DNA of 64,000 bases from an uncultured bacterium (GCA_902462155.1 CABQAQ010000004.1:124001-188000), one strand, 5' to 3'. Shown: positions 34,128-44,104, counted from the first letter of the stretch. The notes: generated by a model from the sequence alone, not told the origin. Made by a program: numbers and translations.

Positions 34128-35375
34128 TTATTCTTCTAGAATTGAAGATATATTATTAAGAAATTTATCTTGTAAAATTGTTTTTTGCTCCCCACTAGCA
34201 AGATTTTTTATAGTAATATTGTTATTTTTAATTTCATCTCCCTCTAGAATTAAAGCATAACTAGATATTTTTGATGCTTTTTCTAATTGTTTTGTAAATT
34301 TCTTACACGTATAATCAAAATCAGCACTAAAACCTTTGTTTCTTATTTTATTTACAAATCTTAATGCTTCAATAGTGTTTCCTGATATGATATAAAAATC
34401 AAGTTTTTTATCTTCTCTCTTTTCTATTAATGAATAAAGACGTTCAAGTCCCATTGCAAAACCTACAGCTGCGGTAGAAGGACCATTTAATGTTTCCACT
34501 AAACTATCATATCTGCCACCACCACAAACTGCATTTTGTGAACCTAAATTATTAGATTTTATTTCAAATACAGTTCGATTATAGTAATCTAAACCTCTTA
34601 CTAATTTCCTATTAACTGTATATTTAATATCTAACACATCTAAATATTTTTTTAATTTTTCAAAATGATCTAAACATTCGTTACAAATAAATGATTCTTC
34701 TATTATATTTTTTATTTCTTCATTTTCCATAATTTCAATACAAGAATCAACTTTACAGTCTAAAATTCTTAACGGGTTCTTCTCATACCTTATATTACAA
34801 TCACTGCAAAGCTCATTTAAATATGGCTTTAATATATCTTTTATTTTTTTTCTATATTCTGATCTACAACTATTACAACCTAAAGAGTTAATTTCAACTG
34901 TTAAATCATTTAATCCTAACGATTTTAAATAATTAATAGCAAGCGATATAACTTCAGCATCACAAGTCGGTTCTTTAACACCAAAACATTCAACTCCTAT
35001 CTGATGAAATTGTCTTTGTCTTCCTGCCTGTGGCCTCTCATATCTGAACATCGGACCTTTATACCATAATTTTACAGGTGCGCTTAATCTTGAAAAACCA
35101 TTCTCTATATATGATCTTACAACACTTGCTGTGTTCTCAGGTCGTAACGTCAACGATCTGCCACTCTTTTCAAAAGTATACATTTCTTTGTTGACAATAT
35201 CTGTAGAATCACCCACTCCCCTTGCAAATAATTCTGTTGATTCAAAAATAGGTGTCCTTATCTCTTTATAATTAGATAATCCAAATACTTCTCTGGCTTT
35301 CTCTTCCATATATTGCCACGTACTTACTTCCGATGGCAATATATCTTTTGTACCTTTCTGAACTTTTATTACCAT
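34128..35375 (-). CDS. hisS: Histidyl-tRNA synthetase
   Basis: HisS charges tRNA-His with histidine. The 415-residue protein has the class II motifs: KGTKDILPSEVSTWQYMEE at the start, motif 1 region REIRTPIFESTELFARG-like, motif 2 FRYERPQAGRQRQFHQIGVE, the histidine motif ARGLDYYNRT-like as VRGLDYYNRTVFE, and the C-terminal anticodon domain beginning near FYIISGN. Length matches short bacterial HisRS. It follows the M29 aminopeptidase gene by two bases on the same strand. Confidence 0.96.
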   Translation of the reverse strand: MVIKVQKGTKDILPSEVSTWQYMEEKAREVFGLSNYKEIRTPIFESTELFARGVGDSTDIVNKEMYTFEKSGRSLTLRPENTASVVRSYIENGFSRLSAPVKLWYKGPMFRYERPQAGRQRQFHQIGVECFGVKEPTCDAEVISLAINYLKSLGLNDLTVEINSLGCNSCRSEYRKKIKDILKPYLNELCSDCNIRYEKNPLRILDCKVDSCIEIMENEEIKNIIEESFICNECLDHFEKLKKYLDVLDIKYTVNRKLVRGLDYYNRTVFEIKSNNLGSQNAVCGGGRYDSLVETLNGPSTAAVGFAMGLERLYSLIEKREDKKLDFYIISGNTIEALRFVNKIRNKGFSADFDYTCKKFTKQLEKASKISSYALILEGDEIKNNNITIKNLASGEQKTILQDKFLNNISSILEE

Positions 35376-35377
35376 CT

Positions 35378-36481
35378 TTATATTAAAAACCTTCCATTCT
35401 CATATACAAGTTTATCGTCAGCATATATTTTTCCACCATTTTTCATATTTTTTATCATATCCCAATGTAATCCTGACTCATTTTTTCCTCCGGTTTCAGG
35501 GTAAGATGCTCCTACTGCCATATGAATTGATCCACCTATTTTTTCATCAAATAATATATTCCCTGTAACATCTTCTATCATATCGTTTGTTCCTACAGCT
35601 ATTTCGCCAACAAAACTTGCACCTTCATCCATAGATAACATTGATTTTACAAATTCTTCATTCTTTTCTGCTTTTATATCTATTACTTTTCCATCTTTTA
35701 ATGTAAGCAATATCTTTTCAGACTCATTACCATGATATATTGCCGGAAAATCAAAGTATATCTGACCATTCGCAGAATTCTCAACCGGAGATGTAAATAC
35801 TTCTCCATCAGGAAAATTATTTAATCCACAACAATTAATCCACTTTCTCCCCTCTGTTGAAAAAGTAATATCAGTTTTTTCTCCAACTATTCTTAATTTT
35901 GTTGTCTTTGTTAAATAATCAGCATATTTTTGTTGTTTTTCTCCTATTTCTTTCCATTTCTCAACAGGATCAGACTCTTGTAAATAACACGATTTTATTA
36001 AAAATTCAGTATACTCTTCCAATGACATTTTAGCCTCTTGTGCTAATGCTTGTGTTGGATAATCTGCTATTACCCACTTTAAATTACCCTCGGCTGATCT
36101 TTTTAATAATAAATTCGATAAATCTTTTGTTGCTCCAGATCGTTTTGCCATCTTCTTATTATCACATTTTGACATACTCTTTACATTTAATGGCGCCCCT
36201 ATCGATATTAACTTATCTGCCTTCTCATACTCTATTCTTGTCATTGGATCTATATATTCTAATTGTTTATCATTTGCCTCTTTTATAAATATCTCATTTA
36301 TTCCATCACAAGATGTTCTTACTATAGGATTTGCTCCTAATTGTAAACATTTCCTATATATCTCTTTTATTAAAGGCTGAGCTAAATAACTTGTCTGTCT
36401 TATTATTACTAAATCATTCTCTTTCACATCTACACAATATCTTACTAAGACATCAGCATATTTTTCCATTAATGTTTTCAT
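35378..36481 (-). CDS. Aminopeptidase T/S-like, M29 family
   Basis: M29 enzymes are cobalt or zinc-activated cytosolic aminopeptidases. The 367-residue product starts MEKYADVLVRYCVDVKENDLVIIR, contains IADYPTQALAQEA, the metal-ligand region TEGRKWINCCGLNNFPDGEVFTSPVE, and the C-terminal ligands MDEGASFVGEIAVGTND and GSIHMAVGASYPETGGKNES with HWDMIKNM. The Glu/His ligands expected in family M29 are present. It is in line with hisS and close to the lpx cluster, both on the minus strand. Confidence 0.92.
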   Translation of the reverse strand: MKTLMEKYADVLVRYCVDVKENDLVIIRQTSYLAQPLIKEIYRKCLQLGANPIVRTSCDGINEIFIKEANDKQLEYIDPMTRIEYEKADKLISIGAPLNVKSMSKCDNKKMAKRSGATKDLSNLLLKRSAEGNLKWVIADYPTQALAQEAKMSLEEYTEFLIKSCYLQESDPVEKWKEIGEKQQKYADYLTKTTKLRIVGEKTDITFSTEGRKWINCCGLNNFPDGEVFTSPVENSANGQIYFDFPAIYHGNESEKILLTLKDGKVIDIKAEKNEEFVKSMLSMDEGASFVGEIAVGTNDMIEDVTGNILFDEKIGGSIHMAVGASYPETGGKNESGLHWDMIKNMKNGGKIYADDKLVYENGRFLI

Positions 36482-36544
36482 TCTAAGCCTCTTTCAAATT
36501 ATTCATTCTATCAATTTATTATTATAACTTATTTTTTATAATTT

Positions 36545-37357
36545 TTATATCTCGTCATTTTCATCTTTACTCTTTTTTATATCTTTTGCATATCTTAATA
36601 ATACACCTCTCTTTGATGTATTTACAAAATCTATTAAATTTTGAACATACTTATTCATTTCTACTTCATTTTTAATTATCTCTATTGCTTGTGATGTATT
36701 ATGATGCTCTGATGTTAAAATTTTAATCGCTTTATTTAATGAAGTTCTTTCTTCTAATGAAAATCCTCTTCTTTTTAAACCAATAGAGTTAATACCCTTT
36801 GGAACAGGTGGTCTACCATCTCCTTTAGAATATGGCAAAATATCTAATCTTGAGGCTGAAAATCCACTTACAATACACATTTCTCCTATTCTTATGTTTT
36901 GATGGAATACACTCATACCTCCTATAAATGCACCTCTTCCTACTGTTATATGTCCACCTAAAGTCGCTAAATTTGCTAATATTACTCCATCTTCTAATTT
37001 ACAATTATGCGCAACATGTGATGATGTCATTAATAAACAATTATCTCCAACTTTGGTTATTTTTCCTTCTCCTGATGCCCTATTAACGGTTGCATATTCT
37101 CTTATCTGGCAATTCTTTCCTATTATTACCTTCGTTCTCTCATTTTTATATCCTAGATCTTGAGGAGGAGTTCCTACACTTGCAAATGGAGATATAAATG
37201 TACCATCTCCTATCTCACAATACTCTAGATATGCATTTGCACATATTGTTACATCATTTCCTAAAACTACACCCTCTCCTATATATGCATTTGGACCTAT
37301 TTTACAATTCTCACCTATCTTTGCATCTGATGAAATTCTTGCTCCATTATCTATCAT
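36545..37357 (-). CDS. lpxA: UDP-N-acetylglucosamine acyltransferase
   Basis: LpxA puts the first fatty acid on UDP-GlcNAc to begin lipid A synthesis. The 270-residue protein shows left-handed beta-helix hexapeptide repeats from residue 1 (IDNGARISSDAKIGENCKIG), the catalytic His segment MTSSHVAHNCKLEDGV, HQNIRIGEMCIVSGFSASRLDI and the C-terminal helices with IGLKRRGFS. It follows fabZ with a two-base gap as the last gene of lpxD-lpxC-fabZ-lpxA. lpxB is not adjacent. Confidence 0.96.
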   Translation of the reverse strand: MIDNGARISSDAKIGENCKIGPNAYIGEGVVLGNDVTICANAYLEYCEIGDGTFISPFASVGTPPQDLGYKNERTKVIIGKNCQIREYATVNRASGEGKITKVGDNCLLMTSSHVAHNCKLEDGVILANLATLGGHITVGRGAFIGGMSVFHQNIRIGEMCIVSGFSASRLDILPYSKGDGRPPVPKGINSIGLKRRGFSLEERTSLNKAIKILTSEHHNTSQAIEIIKNEVEMNKYVQNLIDFVNTSKRGVLLRYAKDIKKSKDENDEI

Positions 37358-37359
37358 TT

Positions 37360-37824
37360 TTATACCACCTTTGTTTGATCAATTACTGAAAACATTAACT
37401 CAGCTTTCACTGTTAATTTGCCTTCTACAAATGCTTGCACTTCAGCCTTTAATATAGGTCCTTTTACCATTAATAACTTAGATTCCATATCTAATCTATC
37501 TCCAGGTCTTACTACATTTTTAAATCTTGCTTTATCTATTCCTGCAAATAATACTAATTTACCTTTATATTCCGGTTTCATCATAACAACTCCGGCACTT
37601 AATTGTGCCATTGCCTCTATCTGCAATACTCCAGGCATTATTGGATTATCTGGAAAATGTCCTTGAAAAAACTCCTCATTCGCTGTTACATTCTTATATC
37701 CTTTACAATATTCTCCAGGTTTACATTCTGTTATTCTATCTACAAGTAAAAATGGATATCTGTGCGGTATCATTTTTGTTATTTCCATTATATTGAATTT
37801 TATTATCTCTTCTTGCGTTGTCAT
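37360..37824 (-). CDS. fabZ: 3-hydroxyacyl-ACP dehydratase FabZ
   Basis: FabZ dehydrates 3-hydroxyacyl-ACP in fatty acid elongation, competing with LpxA for the same substrate pool. The 154-residue protein has the family start MEITKMIPHRYPFLLVDRI, the catalytic His in FFQGHFPDNPIMPGV, the catalytic Glu in LQIEAMAQLSAG and the terminal strand KLTVKAELMFSVI. An AGGAG site precedes the ATG. Its place between lpxC and lpxA is typical of cyanobacteria-like and many Gram-negative lpx clusters. Confidence 0.97.
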   Translation of the reverse strand: MTTQEEIIKFNIMEITKMIPHRYPFLLVDRITECKPGEYCKGYKNVTANEEFFQGHFPDNPIMPGVLQIEAMAQLSAGVVMMKPEYKGKLVLFAGIDKARFKNVVRPGDRLDMESKLLMVKGPILKAEVQAFVEGKLTVKAELMFSVIDQTKVV

Positions 37825-37858
37825 AATATTTTTCTCCTAATTATTATTTATTTTTTAT

Positions 37859-38686
37859 CTACATCTCTATCTTTTCTTTTATCAGATTATCTTTTAATAG
37901 CTTTGCCATCCTTATATGAACTCCATGTCCGGCTTCTTTTACTATTATATTTGCTCTTATCTTTAATGGATTATAACCGGATAATCTAAAATCGCCTATT
38001 AAATCTAATATTTTATGCTTTATTGGTTCTAATTCAGAATTTAATTCTGTTGTATATCCGTTCTCTGTCAAACCTACTGTATTCTCTATACTTACACCTC
38101 GAGCAAATCCTGCCTTTTGTAAGTCTTCAAGATCCTTTAAATACCCAAATGTCCTCGCTTTTATTATGTCTTCTTCTATTTGATCATTTTCATCACAATT
38201 AAAGCTTACCCATCTATTTCTTAACTCCGGATGCTTGAAGTTAACACAGTACGTTACCTTAAAATCCTCTGACGGATACACCGCTAACTGTGTCTTTTTA
38301 TTTTCATAACACATTGATTCTAATACTCTATAACGATCCTGATTTATACCTCTTTCACATACTTGTGAAAAATTATCCACCCAAACTTTTGATCCTCCAT
38401 CCAATATTGGAAGTTCATAATGACTTAAATATACATCTAATGCATCTATATCAAAAAATGATACCGCTGCCATAAAATGCTCTATCAACATTATCTTTAC
38501 TTGTTCATTACCTATTACGGTACAATGATCTGTTGATAATATATTATCTACATGAGCCTCAACTGTCTGATCCATAAAATGGAAACGAATACCAGACTCA
38601 TTTGACGGTACACATCTCACCATACTATCTTGTCCTGTCATAAGACCTTTTGACCCAACTGTAAATTCTTTATTTATTGTTTTCAT
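37859..38686 (-). CDS. lpxC: UDP-3-O-acyl-N-acetylglucosamine deacetylase
   Basis: LpxC is the zinc deacetylase that commits the cell to lipid A. The 275-residue protein has the N-terminal domain with SDHCTV-like STDHCTVIGNEQVKIMLIEHFMAA (first zinc His), the segment LPILDGGSKVWVDNF, ARTFGYLKDLEDLQKAGFARG, and the second zinc ligands in HKILDLIGDFRLSGY with the late catalytic His in AGHGVHIRMAKLLKD. All key positions are present. It sits between lpxD and fabZ. It is shorter than the roughly 305 residues of proteobacterial LpxC. Confidence 0.95.
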   Translation of the reverse strand: MKTINKEFTVGSKGLMTGQDSMVRCVPSNESGIRFHFMDQTVEAHVDNILSTDHCTVIGNEQVKIMLIEHFMAAVSFFDIDALDVYLSHYELPILDGGSKVWVDNFSQVCERGINQDRYRVLESMCYENKKTQLAVYPSEDFKVTYCVNFKHPELRNRWVSFNCDENDQIEEDIIKARTFGYLKDLEDLQKAGFARGVSIENTVGLTENGYTTELNSELEPIKHKILDLIGDFRLSGYNPLKIRANIIVKEAGHGVHIRMAKLLKDNLIKEKIEM

Positions 38687-38700
38687 TTAATCTATTTCCT

Positions 38701-39795
38701 TTATTCATTCTCTTGATTGTTTTCAAATTGATCTAATAAAGACTCATATTTCTTAAACTTTTTAACCATTGGGATAAGATCTTTTGCAGCTTTTAATTGT
38801 TTAATAAACTCTTTTCTCGGTACAGCAGGGGCTCCTACTATTATTGATTTTGGTGGAAAACTTTTTGTTACTCCTGCACTTGCCATTATTATTGAATCAT
38901 TTCCTATATCTAAATGGTCTGCTAATCCTGCTTGACCTGCTATTACTACTCTATCTCCTATTTTGCAACTACCTGCTATTCCCACTTGAGATACTATCAT
39001 ACACGCTTTCCCTATTTTACAGTTATGGCCTATCTGTACAAGATTATCTACTTTTGTCATTTCGCCTATTACTGTATTTTCTATTGTTCCTCTATCTATA
39101 CAAGTATTTGCTCCTATTTCTACATCATCCTCTATTGTTACTGAACCTACTGATGGAATCTTAAATATTTTCTGTCCTACATTTTCTGTTTTTATTTCTC
39201 CATCTTTCCTTGCTTGTTCTATATTATCCGGATTCTCTGTTACAAAACTAAAGCCATCTGCTCCTATACTCGCTCCGTGTTGAATTATTACTCGATTTCC
39301 TATTTTTACTTCATCTCCTATATTTACTGACGGATGAAATAAACAATTCTCTCCTATTTTTACATCTCTTCCTATATAACAATTTGGCATTATTTTAGTA
39401 TTATTTCCGATTATTGCTCCTCTTGATACATATACATTTGCACCTATTGATACATTCTCTCCTATCTTTGCTTCTGGATCCACACAAGCACTTGGATGTA
39501 TACCATGATAATAATCGGGACCTACATAAAATAAATGTAGCAGTTTCATCATTGCTAATTTTGGTCTTTCTACTTCTATTGTTGTTACAAATTCAGAGCT
39601 TACTCCTAATGGCACTAACGCTACTTTTGCTTTTGTTCTCTCTAAATTTTCTATCTCTTCTTCCGCTAATGCTAATGCTAATGTATTTTCATCAGCTAAT
39701 AATGGAGGTGCCAATCTCTTTATATCTGCCTCTTCTATTTTTGTAACTATTCCGCCTACTATTTCTGTAATTTGCTCAACTGTATAGGATCTCAT
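38701..39795 (-). CDS. lpxD: UDP-3-O-(3-hydroxyacyl)glucosamine N-acyltransferase
   Basis: LpxD adds the second acyl chain in lipid A synthesis. The 364-residue protein has an N-terminal uridine-binding domain, a long run of hexapeptide repeats beginning IHPSACVDPEAKIGENVSIGANVYV, the catalytic His in VQIGHNCKIGKACMIVSQVGIAGS and a short C-terminal helix. AAAAGGAGAG precedes the ATG. It is the first gene of the lpxD-lpxC-fabZ-lpxA set, so the AT-rich gap upstream (39796-39936) probably carries the operon promoter. Confidence 0.96.
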   Translation of the reverse strand: MRSYTVEQITEIVGGIVTKIEEADIKRLAPPLLADENTLALALAEEEIENLERTKAKVALVPLGVSSEFVTTIEVERPKLAMMKLLHLFYVGPDYYHGIHPSACVDPEAKIGENVSIGANVYVSRGAIIGNNTKIMPNCYIGRDVKIGENCLFHPSVNIGDEVKIGNRVIIQHGASIGADGFSFVTENPDNIEQARKDGEIKTENVGQKIFKIPSVGSVTIEDDVEIGANTCIDRGTIENTVIGEMTKVDNLVQIGHNCKIGKACMIVSQVGIAGSCKIGDRVVIAGQAGLADHLDIGNDSIIMASAGVTKSFPPKSIIVGAPAVPRKEFIKQLKAAKDLIPMVKKFKKYESLLDQFENNQENE

Positions 39796-39826
39796 CTCTA
39801 ATTCTCTCCTTTTATGATTTATTTAC

Positions 39827-39851
39827 ATTTTATTTTATTTTATTTTATTTT
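39827..39851. repeat. Five perfect ATTTT repeats upstream of lpxD
   Basis: Five exact copies of ATTTT run from 39827 to 39851, followed by degenerate copies up to about 39870. The tract lies about 32 bases before the lpxD start, inside the likely leader or promoter. Short tandem repeats of this kind can change length by slippage; whether this one varies is unknown. Confidence 0.85.
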
Positions 39852-39936
39852 ATTCTATTTTCTATTTTATAATTTTAACCATAATTATAAAATATTTCAA
39901 AGTATTAAATTATAATAAATATTATAATTATAAGTT

Positions 39937-40545
39937 TTAATCTCTAATATTAATAGCTCCATTTCTTAATACTTCTATTGTATTATCTTGATTAACTTTT
40001 ACTACTGTTGATTCTAAACCTTTTGCTTTATAACCATAATCATCTATTATTAAATCTACTTTATCTCCTAACATTTTTATTACTTCTTTATAATTCTTTG
40101 AACTTGCTTGGTTTGATAAATTTGCACTTGTTGTTGCTAAAACTTTATCTTTTATTAATTCACAAATACTCCTAAATACTATATTATCCGGTACCCTTAA
40201 ACCAACTGTTGACATTCCTGAAGTTATATAATCAGGTGTATTCTCTTTTGATTTCTTTAATACTATCGTTAAAGCTCCGGGTAAATATTTCTCTTTTAAA
40301 CTTCTTGCCTTTAATGGTATATCTTCTTCTACATATCTTTCTAAATTTTTAAAATCACTTGACATTAATATTAATGGCTTACTTCTATCTCTTCCTTTTA
40401 TCTCATAAATCTTTTCTACAGCTTTCTCTTTTGACGGTAAACATCCTATACCCCATACTGTGTCTGTTACAAATGCTATTACTCCATCTTTCTCAAGTAT
40501 TTCATTTATTTGTTTTTTTATTCTCTCTTCTATTATAAAATTCAT
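39937..40545 (-). CDS. Threonylcarbamoyl-AMP synthase (TsaC/Sua5 family)
   Basis: This family makes threonylcarbamoyl-adenylate for t6A37 modification of ANN-decoding tRNAs. The 202-residue protein has the YrdC-fold hallmarks: GVIAFVTDTVWGIGCLPSK, the KGRDRSKPLILM motif with Lys/Arg ligands, LPGALTIVLKKS and STVGLRVPDN, then ATTSANLSNQASS. The C-terminal Sua5 domain is missing, so it is the short TsaC form. It follows murJ by 28 bases. Confidence 0.94.
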   Translation of the reverse strand: MNFIIEERIKKQINEILEKDGVIAFVTDTVWGIGCLPSKEKAVEKIYEIKGRDRSKPLILMSSDFKNLERYVEEDIPLKARSLKEKYLPGALTIVLKKSKENTPDYITSGMSTVGLRVPDNIVFRSICELIKDKVLATTSANLSNQASSKNYKEVIKMLGDKVDLIIDDYGYKAKGLESTVVKVNQDNTIEVLRNGAINIRD

Positions 40546-40573
40546 ATAACTCTTTCTTACATCTTTTTATTCA

Positions 40574-42199
40574 TTATTTTCTATTTATTATTTTTAATTT
40601 TATTCTATTATATAATTCCAACGTATATTCTAATCCTAATAAATTTGTAGTTAAAGCATATATTACACAAACAATAGCAAAAATACTACTACATTTTATT
40701 ATTGTTGTTAGTAAATTTAATTCAAAAATCCATTTACTATTTAAATAATAACCTATCATAAATGCTATCATTGCTCCTATCAACATTTTTATAAAATTTT
40801 TTAAATATATACTATAACCTATTCTTATCTTTTTACGAATAAATATACCTAACAATAACGCATTTACAAATGTTACTAAAGATGTTGATAAAGTAATTCC
40901 ACCTATTCCTAATTTTTCTACAAATATTAAATTTAATATTATTTTTACTATTATTGAAAACATTGCTATATAAAATGGTGTTTTTGAATCATTAAATGCA
41001 TAATAAATACGTGTTAATGAATCCCTAAATATATACGGTAATAATGCTACAGATAAATAAATTAATGCTTGAACCACCATACTCGTTGCTTGATTATTAA
41101 AAGCACCTCTTTCAAATATTAAACTTACTATATCATTAGAAAATAATAAAATAGCTAACAATATTGGAAAACCTACATAATTTAAAAGACCAACTCCTCT
41201 ATTAAAATAATACCGTATTCCATTTATATCATTTTGTGCTACAAGTCGTGAAAATAATGGAAATAATGGTACTAAAAATGCTGTAACTAAAATCCCTACT
41301 GGAAATTGAAAAACTCTATTTGCATAACCTATAGCTGTCCAAGCTCCGGTTTCTAGTTGAGAAGAGAAAAACATATCTACATATATGTATACCTGTCCTA
41401 TTGTTGAACTTAAAATTGCAGGAAATAATAATTCTAAAAAATTTTTATAATCTTTACTTTTTATCTCACTTATACTAAATCTTAATTTATAACCTAGTTT
41501 TTTTGCCTTAGGTATCTGAAATAAAAATTGTAAAATAGCTCCTATTGTTGTCGCTATAGCTAAAATTACTCCTGATTCGTCTGATTTTGTTAAACTTATT
41601 ATTAATATTATTGAAAGACTTACTAATGTCGGTGATATATTTGGAATTAGAAACTCTTTAAAGGTAACTAAAATTCCATAATAAATACCGACTAAACCAC
41701 CTGCTATTAATATCGGTGACATTATCTTTAAATGTAATGAAGCTAAATTTATAAGATCATTTGAAGCTCCGGATATTATTATTCTCATGATAATATCTGA
41801 AAACATAAATATAAATAAACTTAAGCTTACAAATATTATCAGTGTAACTGTAACTATTGTATTAAATAACTTCTTAGAATACATTCTTGATTCTAAACTA
41901 TCTTGAGCCATTATCTTCGAAAATATACTTACAATAGCACTATGAAAAGGTCCTCCTACTCCACCTAAAAGAATTATAGCAAACGATGGAATTTGATACG
42001 CATAAAAATAAGCATCTGATACCAATGATGCTCCATAGAAATTCGCTATTATTATATCCCGAAAAAATCCGATAATTTTACTAAAAACTATTACTACTGC
42101 TATTAACCACGCTGCTTTCATTAAACTCTGGTTATTTTTATCTTTTATATTTTCTTTTGCAACTTCTTTCTTTTCCATTTTTACCGAATTATATACCAT
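40574..42199 (-). CDS. murJ: Lipid II flippase MurJ
   Basis: MurJ moves lipid II across the inner membrane for peptidoglycan synthesis. The 541-residue polytopic protein has about 14 hydrophobic segments and the family start SLMKAAWLIAVVIVFSKIIG FFRDIIIANFYGAS-like pattern, then DAYFYAYQIPS, VGGPFHSAIVSIFSK and the central ETGAWTAIGYANRVFQFPVGIL. Several in-frame ATGs lie in the first 27 codons and the N-terminal 25 residues are polar, so the true start may be a little later. It precedes the TsaC-like gene in the same direction. Confidence 0.94.
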   Translation of the reverse strand: MVYNSVKMEKKEVAKENIKDKNNQSLMKAAWLIAVVIVFSKIIGFFRDIIIANFYGASLVSDAYFYAYQIPSFAIILLGGVGGPFHSAIVSIFSKIMAQDSLESRMYSKKLFNTIVTVTLIIFVSLSLFIFMFSDIIMRIIISGASNDLINLASLHLKIMSPILIAGGLVGIYYGILVTFKEFLIPNISPTLVSLSIILIISLTKSDESGVILAIATTIGAILQFLFQIPKAKKLGYKLRFSISEIKSKDYKNFLELLFPAILSSTIGQVYIYVDMFFSSQLETGAWTAIGYANRVFQFPVGILVTAFLVPLFPLFSRLVAQNDINGIRYYFNRGVGLLNYVGFPILLAILLFSNDIVSLIFERGAFNNQATSMVVQALIYLSVALLPYIFRDSLTRIYYAFNDSKTPFYIAMFSIIVKIILNLIFVEKLGIGGITLSTSLVTFVNALLLGIFIRKKIRIGYSIYLKNFIKMLIGAMIAFMIGYYLNSKWIFELNLLTTIIKCSSIFAIVCVIYALTTNLLGLEYTLELYNRIKLKIINRK

Positions 42200-42260
42200 T
42201 TCCCAAACTATTTGCTCTTTTCATACTAATTATTTAATCTTTTAAGTTTTTATATATTGT

Positions 42261-43952
42261 TTAATTAAATTCATCCAACTCTATATATATTTTTACTTTT
42301 TTGTTCTTATTATCTCCTATAATTTTATAAGATACATTATTTTCTCCAGATTTTAAATATCGACTTATATCATCTCTGAATTTTATATCTAAAGGAGTTA
42401 AATTATAAACCTCAATATGACCGTTTAAATTTATTTCAATCTTTAAAAAATTCATACTACCTATAATATGTAGAATACCTTTTTTTGCACCTGAATAAAA
42501 CCTTTGAGAATATATCTTACCATCCTCTGTTGAATTTAAATGATTAAGACTATTATCAATCTCAATAGGGTAAGTGCCTAAAGTAATTCCCGTATAATAA
42601 TGCTTTAGTATTTTATCAAATAAATAATTATGTTGAGCCATAAAACCGGCTCCATATTGGCTCATTCCGACTCCATGTCCAAATCCGCCACCTATAGCTC
42701 TAACTTGTTTTAAATTTCCTTTTTCATCTCTTTCCATTTCAAATATTAAGTTTGCACTTGGTAACATTTTGTTATTATTTATAAATACTTTTCTTATTAT
42801 TAACTCTTTTTTTATTTTAAATTTTACATTCTCAAACTCGACTTCAAGCTCTATTATTTTCCCTGATTCACCTCTTTTTAAAACATTTATATTCTTTAAC
42901 TTTCCATAATCAAAATTTTCATCTTCTATTATCGGACTTATAAATTTTGTATTAAAAACTGTTTTTATTCTTTTCTTTAAAATATCTTCCAGTTCTACAA
43001 TATTCCAAGACCTTTCCCAACGATATAATGGAGAATTAACATCAAATGATTCCGGTGCATTTGTATAGAACCATTTTGCATAACCTTCATAATCTAATTT
43101 TGGAACATATGGATTATCACTTACAGCTTTTAAATATGGTATAGGTATAGATGGAAATAGAAATACAGGTTTATCTTGAGAAAATGCATTATGGTAACTT
43201 TCACTATAGCCTCCATTTGTTGAACAATATAAAGCTAAAATAAGTTCATCATTATATAAAGCTACTATTGATTCTGTTTCATCTACAGCTGCATCTGACA
43301 AAGTATTTTGTGTGTTCGCTCCAAAATAGACCTGCGAAGATGTAGAATCACATACATCAAATTGAGTATAATATTTTACTCTTGGTTTAAGTACATAATT
43401 TCTGGCTGCTATAGACTGTGCTTTTAAAGCTTCTTTTCCAAATCTTACCGGCATTTCATTTGGTACTACAGCTTTTAGATAATCTTGTATATTAAGAATA
43501 TTTACAATTGCAAATTCATCTTTTTTTACATCATTTGAGGGGATTATTTCAAAAATGCCTTTATATAAAGCTTCTTTTCCTTTTCTTTTTAAACCTGATA
43601 TTTTTAATAATCCATTTCTAGAAATAGGCTCTATCTTAATTCTAGATTGATATTCGCCTTCCAATGGCTCTGAATTTTTGTATAATTTATATTTTCTATT
43701 TTGATATTTTATTGTTAATAAATCTGTTGCTCCTAAATTAGAAATAACTTTTTTTGTTTCTGAATTGTAAACTTTATATTCTGATGTAGCTCCTATTGTA
43801 ATATCATTATAAAATAATTTTTTAAACGAATTGTCTGATATTCCTACTCTTATTAATGGTTTTGAGCTTGAATTAAGATTTATTGCAAATGCTTTATTAC
43901 ATATAAATAAACTTATTATAAAAATTAATATTAAACTTTTTTTTAACGACAT
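42261..43952 (-). CDS. SpoIID/LytB domain secreted protein
   Basis: The product (563 residues) begins with a signal peptide (LKKSLILIFIISLFICNKAFA). The middle carries the SpoIID/LytB stamp: YLKAVVPNEMPVRFGKEALKAQSIAARNYVL and, near the end, GGGFGHGVGMSQYGAGFMAQ. SpoIID proteins act as lytic transglycosylases on denuded glycan strands in Firmicutes; the domain is also common in cyanobacteria and their relatives. I start at the ATG at 43952, which follows AAGGGG and begins the signal peptide; the longer frame to 44003 adds 17 residues without support. It is divergent from the 174-residue gene. Confidence 0.88.
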   Translation of the reverse strand: MSLKKSLILIFIISLFICNKAFAINLNSSSKPLIRVGISDNSFKKLFYNDITIGATSEYKVYNSETKKVISNLGATDLLTIKYQNRKYKLYKNSEPLEGEYQSRIKIEPISRNGLLKISGLKRKGKEALYKGIFEIIPSNDVKKDEFAIVNILNIQDYLKAVVPNEMPVRFGKEALKAQSIAARNYVLKPRVKYYTQFDVCDSTSSQVYFGANTQNTLSDAAVDETESIVALYNDELILALYCSTNGGYSESYHNAFSQDKPVFLFPSIPIPYLKAVSDNPYVPKLDYEGYAKWFYTNAPESFDVNSPLYRWERSWNIVELEDILKKRIKTVFNTKFISPIIEDENFDYGKLKNINVLKRGESGKIIELEVEFENVKFKIKKELIIRKVFINNNKMLPSANLIFEMERDEKGNLKQVRAIGGGFGHGVGMSQYGAGFMAQHNYLFDKILKHYYTGITLGTYPIEIDNSLNHLNSTEDGKIYSQRFYSGAKKGILHIIGSMNFLKIEINLNGHIEVYNLTPLDIKFRDDISRYLKSGENNVSYKIIGDNKNKKVKIYIELDEFN

Positions 43953-44077
43953 AAAAACTAAAAATCCCCTTGGAGTATTGTACAACAAATAAATCCGAGT
44001 CAATAGACTTTTTATTATTTTTTATTATTTGTTAATAAATTAATGTAAACTTTTGTAAAAAACACCGGTTCAAAGCC

Positions 44078-44104
44078 TAAAGTTTTTACGAATATAGTCG
44101 TAAA
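44078..44104 (+). promoter_or_regulatory. Sigma-28-like (flagellar class) promoter
   Basis: TAAAGTTT (44078-44085), exactly 11 bases and GTCGTAAA (44097-44104) match the sigma-28 consensus TAAAGTTT-N11-GCCGATAA perfectly at -35 and at five of eight positions at -10. It ends 33 bases before the ATG at 44138, ahead of a TTAGGAG ribosome binding site. A close copy is upstream of the calpain-like gene. Confidence 0.6.

Noticed and set aside
36040..36288. Hydrophobic plus-strand frame opposite the M29 aminopeptidase
   Set aside because: It is a shadow of a recognised enzyme and has no ribosome binding site or family match.
38844..39746. Leu/Tyr-rich open frames opposite lpxD
   Set aside because: They are complements of the LpxD hexapeptide repeats; the repeated Leu and Tyr come from the beta-helix codons read backwards.
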